From JASJBU01 sp039714735 (lineage in GTDB: Bacteria; Pseudomonadota; Gammaproteobacteria; Chromatiales; Chromatiaceae), in NCBI GenBank assembly GCA_039714735.1, contig JBDLIT010000129.1, positions 1 to 11,898 on the forward strand: DNA of 11,898 nucleotides, written 5' to 3'. Under the pieces are notes generated by a model. That model had not been told where the DNA came from, did not search any database, and worked only from the letters and a program-made list of their open reading frames with translations. Below are positions 6,540 to 11,898 of this stretch, one piece after another; position 1 is the stretch's first letter, and every line of letters begins with the position of its first letter. The translations under genes were made by a program, and so were the position numbers.

Positions 6540-7931
6540 ATGCTGCCTGTCATTGCCCTGGTCGGCCGTCCCAATGTGGGCAAGTCGACCCTCTTCAATC
6601 GTCTCACCCGTAGCCGTGATGCGCTGGTGGCAGACCAGCCCGGACTGACCCGCGACCGCAAATACGGCACCGGCAAGATGGGCGAAAGCCCCTATGTGCT
6701 GGTGGATACCGGGGGCATCAGCGCGGATGCCGATGGTATTAATCTGCTCATGGAGCAGCAGGTCAGACAGGCGATTGGCGAGGCGGACCACATCCTGTTC
6801 ATACTCGATGCCAAGCAGGGTTGTACGGCCGGTGACGAGATCATTTCTGAACAGCTGAGGCGTACCGGCACCCCCATCACCCTGGTGGCCAACAAAAGTG
6901 ACGGGCTGAACGCAGAGGTGGCGGCCGCTGATTTTTATACCCTGGGTCTGGGGGATCCAGTCTCCATTGCCGCAGTTCATGGGCGTGGAGTGAACGCGCT
7001 GATCGACCAGGTGCTCGCCACTCTGCCGGAAATTGAAGAGCCCGAGGATACGCAAAACCAGGGCACCATGATTGCGGTAGTGGGGCGTCCCAATGTGGGT
7101 AAGTCGACTCTGGTCAACCGCATGCTGGGAGAAGAACGGGTGGTGGCCTTCGACCAGCCCGGCACCACCCGGGACAGTATCTTCATTCCTCTCGAACGTG
7201 ATGCCAAACAGTATACGCTGATCGATACCGCCGGCGTCAGGCGCAGGGCGCGGATCAAAGAGGCCATCGAGAAATTCAGTATCATCAAGACCCTGCAGGC
7301 CATCGAACAGGCCAATGTGGTGCTGCTGGTGCTGGATGCCCGGCAGGGAGTCGGGGAACAGGACGCCAATCTGGCGGGGCATATCCTGGAAAGTGGGCGA
7401 GCCCTGGTCTTGGTGGTCAATAAATGGGATGGCCTCTCACAAGATCAGCGGGACCAGGTGCGGGAAGAGATCGAGCGCAAGCTGCCGTTTCTCGGCTTTG
7501 CGCGGCTGCATTTTATCTCGGCCCTGCATGGCTCCGGGGTGGGAGATCTGTATTCCATGGTCGACAAGGCCTACGCCAATGCCATGCGCGACCTCGCAAC
7601 ACCGGAGTTGACCCGCCTGCTTGAGCTGCTGGTGCAGGAACACCAGCCACCCTTGGTGCATGGGCGCCGGATAAAGCTGCGCTATGCTCACCAGGGTGGC
7701 AAGAATCCCCCGATCATCGTGATCCACGGCAACCAGACCGAGTATGTCCCTGACCCTTACAAACGGTTTCTGATCACCCGCTTCCGCAAGGCGCTTAATT
7801 TGAAAGGCACCCCCATCCGGCTGGAGTTTCGCTCAGGCAAAAACCCCTTCGAGGGCAAGAAAAACAAACTGACCAGCCGGCAGATTCAGAAGCGGCAAAG
7901 GCTGAAGAAGTTCGTGACCCGCAAAAGCTAA
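6540..7931 (+). CDS. der: Ribosome biogenesis GTPase Der (EngA)
   Basis: A 463-residue essential GTPase with two tandem G domains, needed for 50S subunit maturation. Domain 1 has the P-loop G-R-P-N-V-G-K-S-T at residues 9-17, then D-T-G-G and N-K-S-D. Domain 2 repeats G-R-P-N-V-G-K-S-T (~residues 183-191), then F-D-Q-P-G-T-T-R-D, D-T-A-G-V-R-R and N-K-W-D. The last ~110 residues form the KH-like RNA-binding domain, with a basic tail rich in Lys and Arg. The first ATG, five bases after the bamB stop, gives the usual M-L-P-V-I-A-L-V-G start. It is the last gene of the core block and converges on the TPR gene with only 24 bp between; no hairpin terminator is visible there. Confidence 0.97.
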   Translation: MLPVIALVGRPNVGKSTLFNRLTRSRDALVADQPGLTRDRKYGTGKMGESPYVLVDTGGISADADGINLLMEQQVRQAIGEADHILFILDAKQGCTAGDEIISEQLRRTGTPITLVANKSDGLNAEVAAADFYTLGLGDPVSIAAVHGRGVNALIDQVLATLPEIEEPEDTQNQGTMIAVVGRPNVGKSTLVNRMLGEERVVAFDQPGTTRDSIFIPLERDAKQYTLIDTAGVRRRARIKEAIEKFSIIKTLQAIEQANVVLLVLDARQGVGEQDANLAGHILESGRALVLVVNKWDGLSQDQRDQVREEIERKLPFLGFARLHFISALHGSGVGDLYSMVDKAYANAMRDLATPELTRLLELLVQEHQPPLVHGRRIKLRYAHQGGKNPPIIVIHGNQTEYVPDPYKRFLITRFRKALNLKGTPIRLEFRSGKNPFEGKKNKLTSRQIQKRQRLKKFVTRKS

Positions 7932-7955
7932 TTTATCACTTCCAACTTCAACCCA

Positions 7956-9851
7956 TTAATTGCTGATCAATTCAGCATATCGTTGTTCTGCCTGTTCTTT
8001 GCCTTGAAAATCTTTACCGAAGTTGAGTGCATTTTCAAAGGCCTGTGCAGCATCCTTATGTCTACCGGCCTTGTTCAGCAAAATGCCAAAACGATAGTGG
8101 TCTATAGGTTCTTTTAGGTCATTTGTGATATTAAGCTTTGTATAGAGTTCCAGCGCCTTCTGATACTCTTTGGATTCCAGATGAATATTTCCAATGAGCA
8201 GGATCAATTGTTTGCTGTTGGGTGCAAGTTTGAGCGCCTTCTCAGCAAATTTTAGAGCCTCTTTAGGTTTTTGTTCCTTCTCAAGAAGCGTTGTGGCTAT
8301 GCTGCCTAGTGCTATAGGGATATGTGGGCCTCGTTTGATTTCTAAAGCTTCATTATATTGTTTTATTGCCAGCTTGGATTGATTGAGGTGGTTATATAGA
8401 TTTCCTAGCCGAAGATGCAGATCAGGAATATACGGATTTATTGCAACGGCTTGTTCATACCCTTTTTTTGCCTGTTTCGGGTCGTTTAATCTGAAATGGA
8501 TATCTGCCTGTTCCATGATAGGAGCAAGAAGATTCGGGTGTTTATCAATGAGTATCTGATACAGCGCGAGTGCTTTTTTGTCTTTTCCGTCTTTTGATAA
8601 AGCTCTTGCCTTGGTCATAAGTGACAATGGCATTAATTGTTCATCTCCACCCTGTTCCCCAATGATTTTTTCAGTAAGTTGGAAATATCCTTGTCGGTAT
8701 AGATAGTTGGAGAGCCCAAGATTGAGCGCAGATGTCTTGATTTCCTCGATAAGGATGTTTTGGATTTCAGGCTTAGGATTGTTGATGTCAAAAAAAAGGG
8801 CGCCAGTCTTTTTCAGGCTTTTTCCCGCCGATCCGGTTTTTCCTTTGGTAGCATAACTGGCGGCTTCTATCAGGTGAGTCAGTGGATCCTGGGAAGCTGT
8901 ATCCTTAGCTTGTTTCAGTACTTCCTGTGCGATTTTCTGATTTCCCATTGCTATATCTGTGATGGCAAGACCTTGCAAGGCTTCAATCATGGCGGGAAAT
9001 TGCTCAAGGACATTCTGGTAATGCTTCAGTGCGGATGGAAAATCTTTATCTATCAGTGAGGCATGGCCTAGTCCCATTTGCGATATGGGATCTTTGGCGG
9101 CTATCGAGTGAAAAGCCGATTGGGCGCCCGGCAAATCGCCATCCATCAGATTGACCGTTCCAAGGATCAATGCGGCTGGTGGATTATTGGGTTGTAACTT
9201 GAGAAGCTCGTCAGCATATTGACGGGCATATACCAGATGTCTATTGATCATGCTGAGTCGGGCAAGGTTCAATAGTGTATCGTGGTTCGTGGAATCCAAC
9301 CTGTATAGTTCTTTGTATGTGAACAGAGCGTCTGTAGTGCGTCCCTGTAATGTATAGATTTTGGCCCTTAACTGGAGAGTTTGTGACTGGATTCGTTCGT
9401 TTGAAAGATCGCGAGTAATCGCTAATGATTTATAATAGCGTTTTTCCCTAGCGTAGAAGCGTCCTGCAGTGAGTCTGATCAAAGCAGCGAGATTCTGATT
9501 GAAACCTTCCAGTTCTTTCAAGTGTTGACGCAACTGCTCCTCATCACCATTACCCAGCCAGCTTAGAGTCAATAAAAGATGTCCCCTTGCGTCGGTGGGT
9601 CTCTTTCCAATCAATTCCTTGGCTGTTTCAATTGCCTTGGAGTACTCACTGTTTTTCAGGGCGGTTAGGATTTTGTTGTAACTTACAGATAAGTACCAAT
9701 TAGGATCAATGGATTGGTCGAAATATTCGGGTTTGAGGAAATCTTCCGGATTTTTGACGGCTGCCCATATGACTGATGATGGCGCCAAAAACAGCGTGAT
9801 TGATAGAAGAGTGATAAGGCGGAGTACAATAATTTGTCGATTCAATAACAT
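7956..9851 (-). CDS. Exported TPR-repeat protein (PrsT-like)
   Basis: A 631-residue protein with an N-terminal signal peptide (hydrophobic residues ~8-25, probable cut after V-I-W-A, residue 30). TPR-like helix pairs cover nearly all of the rest. The clearest are near residues 440-615, for example A-I-K-Q-Y-N-E-A-L-E-I, E-A-L-K-F-A-E-K-A-L-K-L-A-P-N and K-A-L-E-L-Y-T-K-L. There is no lipobox cysteine and no second membrane segment, so a soluble periplasmic or secreted protein is expected. Its place beside a PEP-CTERM gene suggests a relative of PrsT, the large TPR lipoprotein of exosortase systems, but it is shorter and not a lipoprotein, so this is inference. AGGA lies a few bases before ATG 9851. 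The gene is visibly AT-richer and more A/T-ending in codons than hisS-der, which may mean later acquisition. Confidence 0.82.
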   Translation of the reverse strand: MLLNRQIIVLRLITLLSITLFLAPSSVIWAAVKNPEDFLKPEYFDQSIDPNWYLSVSYNKILTALKNSEYSKAIETAKELIGKRPTDARGHLLLTLSWLGNGDEEQLRQHLKELEGFNQNLAALIRLTAGRFYAREKRYYKSLAITRDLSNERIQSQTLQLRAKIYTLQGRTTDALFTYKELYRLDSTNHDTLLNLARLSMINRHLVYARQYADELLKLQPNNPPAALILGTVNLMDGDLPGAQSAFHSIAAKDPISQMGLGHASLIDKDFPSALKHYQNVLEQFPAMIEALQGLAITDIAMGNQKIAQEVLKQAKDTASQDPLTHLIEAASYATKGKTGSAGKSLKKTGALFFDINNPKPEIQNILIEEIKTSALNLGLSNYLYRQGYFQLTEKIIGEQGGDEQLMPLSLMTKARALSKDGKDKKALALYQILIDKHPNLLAPIMEQADIHFRLNDPKQAKKGYEQAVAINPYIPDLHLRLGNLYNHLNQSKLAIKQYNEALEIKRGPHIPIALGSIATTLLEKEQKPKEALKFAEKALKLAPNSKQLILLIGNIHLESKEYQKALELYTKLNITNDLKEPIDHYRFGILLNKAGRHKDAAQAFENALNFGKDFQGKEQAEQRYAELISN

Positions 9852-9943
9852 AATCCTGAATCCGTGAAAGGTGGAAGGTAAAAACTGATATCCAAGAGGT
9901 TAGTCTAGCTTCTGAGGTATAGAGGGCAAGCAAATAGGCTAAC
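9852..9943 (-). promoter_or_regulatory. Leader and possible promoter region of the TPR gene
   Basis: On the minus strand a weak sigma-70-like pair can be drawn (TTGCCC, 16 bp, TAGACT) between the terminator and the gene. The match is poor, and no -24/-12 element is visible here. I record it only as the place where a promoter would have to be. Confidence 0.2.
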
Positions 9944-9977
9944 AAAAAAAAGGGCCGGAATATTAAATCCAGCCCTT
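9944..9977 (-). terminator. Intrinsic terminator of the PEP-CTERM gene
   Basis: Read on the minus strand, AAGGGCTGGA (9977-9968) pairs with TCCGGCCCTT (9959-9950) in a 10-bp stem with one G-T pair. An AT-rich loop lies between, and the stem is followed by an eight-base U tract (9951-9944). It lies 37 bp after the PEP-CTERM stop and about 90 bp before the TPR start, so the TPR gene probably needs its own promoter or read-through. Confidence 0.85.
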
Positions 9978-10013
9978 AGTTACCATCCTGATTGTTATTG
10001 TATAGTTGTGCTA

Positions 10014-11003
10014 TCAGGCGGTCTTTCTACGACGTCTGGTGGCGCCCAGCAATAGCAGGCCACCGGCCATCAGTGACAGAGCAGCAGGCTCTGGTACATT
10101 GGGTGGAGGCTCATTGAAACCGGCCTCACCTTTCACATGGAACAGAGCTACGAAGATATTGTCATCGTTACTCGGATTGTTGGTGAAGATGTTGATGCTG
10201 GTATCGCCATTGCTGACAAAAGGTGTCAGGTCATAGCGCTCGTCATCACCGTCATAGGTGTTGGTGTTGAGCAGGTCGTCGTTATCACCACCCATGGTCA
10301 GCAGGGAACCATTGGCTACCAATTCGCCATCGTCGTTGCTACCGGCATTGTTGGTCAGAGTGGATCCATTGACTGTCACATTGGAGGCCTGGCTGCAGCA
10401 GCTGAAGCTGATGCCAAGCCGCATCTCAGCGAAAAAGGCTGGATCGCTGGTGTCCAGGGGATCGGCAAAATTGACCTGAGTGGTATCACCGCCGAGTGCT
10501 GCACCACCGTCCAGGATGGCCACGGTGGAGACGTCGAGGCTGGCGAGTTCATAAACTACGATCAGGGACTCACCGTCGATCCTGGAGTCATGTTCAGTGA
10601 CAGAGTAGTTGTAAGTGCCGCCAAGCCCATCGTAACCGGCCTGGACGATGGAGGTGACATCTTCACGGCCTGTACGAAAGTAATCAGGATAGGATGGTTC
10701 GATGTTGTTGGTTACCGACTGGTCCCAGTTGTTGATCAGGGTGCCATTGAAGGTGACATCACCCTGGGTTGCGGGAGTGCTGTACATCGCTGAGTAGAGA
10801 TAGGCCCCCACAATGGTGGCTCCTGCGGGGATATTGGCTGACAGCGTGCCGTTCTGATCAGTGCCGCCCCATCCGTCACTGGATACACCATAGTTACCTA
10901 CGAAAGTCTGGAAAGTGGTTAGAGATGCGTGAGCACCGAAGGATAACAGCAGGGTGCCTGCGGCTATTCCCGTCAGCGAACGTGCAATTGTCTTTAATTT
11001 CAT
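10014..11003 (-). CDS. PEP-CTERM sorting domain-containing secreted protein
   Basis: A 329-residue exported protein. ATG 11003 is chosen over the upstream ATG 11027 because GAGGA (11015-11011) lies seven bases before it and it gives a standard signal peptide (M-K-L-K-T-I-A-R-S ... F-G-A-H-A, cut near residue 26). The mature part is rich in Asp, Asn, Gly, Ser and Thr, with beta-sandwich-like stretches (G-A-T-I-V-G-A-Y-L-Y-S-A, E-S-L-I-V-V-Y-E, V-A-I-L-D-G-G-A-A-L-G-G-D) and a vicinal Cys pair (S-C-C-S). The C-terminus (residues 303-329) is the tripartite signal: V-P-E-P, a hydrophobic helix, then R-R-R-R-K. By family knowledge, exosortase (XrtA/EpsH type) cuts at this signal and the protein leaves the inner membrane, often linked to exopolysaccharide and floc or biofilm formation. 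The exosortase is not in the window. The function of the body is unknown. Confidence 0.93.
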   Translation of the reverse strand: MKLKTIARSLTGIAAGTLLLSFGAHASLTTFQTFVGNYGVSSDGWGGTDQNGTLSANIPAGATIVGAYLYSAMYSTPATQGDVTFNGTLINNWDQSVTNNIEPSYPDYFRTGREDVTSIVQAGYDGLGGTYNYSVTEHDSRIDGESLIVVYELASLDVSTVAILDGGAALGGDTTQVNFADPLDTSDPAFFAEMRLGISFSCCSQASNVTVNGSTLTNNAGSNDDGELVANGSLLTMGGDNDDLLNTNTYDGDDERYDLTPFVSNGDTSINIFTNNPSNDDNIFVALFHVKGEAGFNEPPPNVPEPAALSLMAGGLLLLGATRRRRKTA

Positions 11004-11077
11004 TTTTTTTTCCTCGAAACCCGTCATGTTTAAAATATATTGCTTGGCTTATTTCGTCGTAAGCCTGATACAAGTTT

Positions 11078-11093
11078 TGCACTATACGTGCCA
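11078..11093 (-). promoter_or_regulatory. Sigma-54 (-24/-12) promoter of the PEP-CTERM gene
   Basis: On the minus strand the site reads TGGCACGTATAGTGCA. Compared with TGGCACG-N4-TTGCA, only one base differs, and the GG and GC doublets are exactly 10 bp apart. The predicted start of transcription is near 11067, giving a leader of about 64 nt before ATG 11003. Sigma-54 control of PEP-CTERM genes through the PrsK/PrsR two-component system is established for exosortase bacteria, so site and gene type agree. Activator binding sites would be expected upstream, in 11100-11400. Confidence 0.78.
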
Positions 11094-11428
11094 TTAATAT
11101 TTAATTAATAAAAAACAATTGGTTATAATTTATTAAATGGTTTGGTCATAGCTGAGTGTTAAATATTTCGACATCTGTGGTCTGAGGAAATCTGGAAAGG
11201 AATAATTTATTTCTGGCCCTGATACTGTGTGCTATAGGAGTACCTTGAAATATATATCGCGATAAAACTCATTAATATGTCAGAGTCTGTGGTTCTTGGT
11301 GTAAGTAAATCCGACATTTTCTTAATCTTTTTAAATATCTCTTGTCTGTTTACCCAACAACATAACCTTGTATTTGTGCTTGATCGCTTTTGAGGGAATT
11401 TACCAGCGCGTTACTTGTACTACTCTGC
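11094..11428. other. AT-rich divergent intergenic region
   Basis: No protein-coding frame with recognisable features is seen. The first part (11094-11150) is extremely AT-rich, as is common for DNA between a sigma-54 promoter and its enhancer, where bending occurs. TCTGTGGT occurs twice (11174-11181 and 11286-11293), and CGACAT also occurs twice (11169-11174, 11312-11317), each pair close together. A 10-bp palindrome TATCGCGATA lies at 11255-11264. These are candidate activator or repressor sites only. No confident promoter for the rightward gene was found. Confidence 0.4.
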
Positions 11429-11898
11429 ATGTCGCGTTCAAATAACATGATGATCAGAATGCGTCACTACAACGATAAACTGCCAGGCCTGATCCAGGAG
11501 GCGGGTCTGGATAGGCTGCCTGTGGATCAGCGTCGGTTCATTACTGAACAAGCAACCAGGTTTCGCTTTACACATCAGGAGTTGCGGCAGCTGGGAGAGA
11601 TCGCCCTGGATCTGAACATGTGGGACGAAAGACCCATCCATGAGGTCTGGCCGAAGGTCGATTCTGCAGGCGCCTCCCCCAAGCAGACCCGTCAGCGACT
11701 GCTGGCGTCAATCCGTGAACACTGGCAGGGGCTTAGGGAGAGGCCCAATCGTTACCCCGAAGGCTTCACACAGACGGCGTACTCTGCGCAGCGGATCAAG
11801 CGTATCGCCGTGGAGCAGCAGCAGCTCGGTCTGGGCTCCTGCCCGGTGGCTTCCCCGCGCACCCGTTGCTGCAATCTGTTGACCTTGGATGCGGTGGA
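11429..11898 (+). CDS. Probable radical SAM protein, spore-photoproduct-lyase-like, N-terminal part
   Basis: The frame is open to the window end; 156 residues are visible. It starts M-S-R-S-N-N-M-M-I-R-M. The part seen is helical and basic, and its end (C-P-V-A-S-P-R-T-R-C-C-N-L-L-T-L-D-A-V) matches my memory of the stretch just before the CxxxCxxC iron-sulfur motif in SplB-like radical SAM proteins of proteobacteria. The cluster motif itself would lie just beyond the window edge. No good ribosome site precedes ATG 11429; ATG 11447, 11450 or 11459 are possible alternatives. The codon use is GC-rich like the core genes, unlike the AT-rich DNA before it. Function is uncertain: non-spore-forming bacteria carry such homologues without a proven role. 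Confidence 0.6.
   Translation, partial: MSRSNNMMIRMRHYNDKLPGLIQEAGLDRLPVDQRRFITEQATRFRFTHQELRQLGEIALDLNMWDERPIHEVWPKVDSAGASPKQTRQRLLASIREHWQGLRERPNRYPEGFTQTAYSAQRIKRIAVEQQQLGLGSCPVASPRTRCCNLLTLDAV

Noticed and set aside
6456..7382. 308-codon open frame on the minus strand opposite der
   Set aside because: It is the mirror of the GC-rich codon pattern of der, has no ribosome site or family motif, and der is unmistakable.
7932..7955. Shared terminator between der and the convergent TPR gene
   Set aside because: The 24-bp gap has no inverted repeat or long T tract.
10137..10793. 218-codon open frame on the plus strand inside the PEP-CTERM gene
   Set aside because: It is the antisense shadow of a clearly real gene with low-complexity composition and no known motif.
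11004..11027. Upstream ATG for the PEP-CTERM protein
   Set aside because: The extra charged residues (T-G-F-E-E-K-K) spoil the signal peptide, and the GAGGA ribosome site fits ATG 11003.
11215..11235. Second sigma-54-like site on the plus strand (TGGCCCTGATACTGTGTGC)
   Set aside because: The GG-GC spacing is 12 rather than 10 bp and the TTGC element is missing.

Overview
The window looks like chromosomal DNA of a gammaproteobacterium. The core block hisS-yfgM-bamB-der has the order usual in that class, its proteins look gammaproteobacterial, and a PEP-CTERM protein with a probable sigma-54 promoter points to an environmental, exopolysaccharide-making lineage. A sulfur oxidiser or related aquatic bacterium is a guess from overall flavour; no gene here fixes the genus. 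I see no rRNA, tRNA, CRISPR array or full-length transposase.

Left block (1-3022, + strand) is the remains of a four-gene cluster that appears to have made or attached a phosphorylated head group. It holds a nucleotidyltransferase-aminotransferase fusion, a CDP-alcohol phosphatidyltransferase, an inositol-monophosphatase-family phosphatase, and a KamA-like (lysine 2,3-aminomutase family) radical SAM protein. Three of the four are damaged in different ways. The aminotransferase ends at the tip of an 87-bp hairpin element. The phosphatidyltransferase has a one-base frameshift in a C run. The KamA relative has lost its catalytic core through internal deletions. Only the phosphatase is intact.

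Next (3119-3363) is a 245-bp MITE-like element with inverted ends, inserted so that its right end lies about 14 bp before the hisS start codon.

Core block (3378-7931, + strand): hisS (histidyl-tRNA synthetase), yfgM (membrane-anchored TPR partner of SecYEG and periplasmic chaperones), bamB (outer-membrane protein assembly lipoprotein) and der (ribosome-assembly GTPase). The genes are tightly packed except for an 84-bp hisS-yfgM gap, which holds a small hairpin with a T tract.

Right block (7956-11003, - strand): a visibly AT-richer gene for an exported TPR protein, convergent with der, lies downstream of a PEP-CTERM sorting-signal protein gene. A strong intrinsic terminator separates the two. 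The PEP-CTERM gene has a near-consensus -24/-12 (sigma-54) promoter, which fits the known PrsK/PrsR-RpoN control of such genes. An AT-rich 425-bp divergent intergenic region follows. The window ends inside a + strand gene that resembles spore-photoproduct-lyase-like radical SAM proteins.
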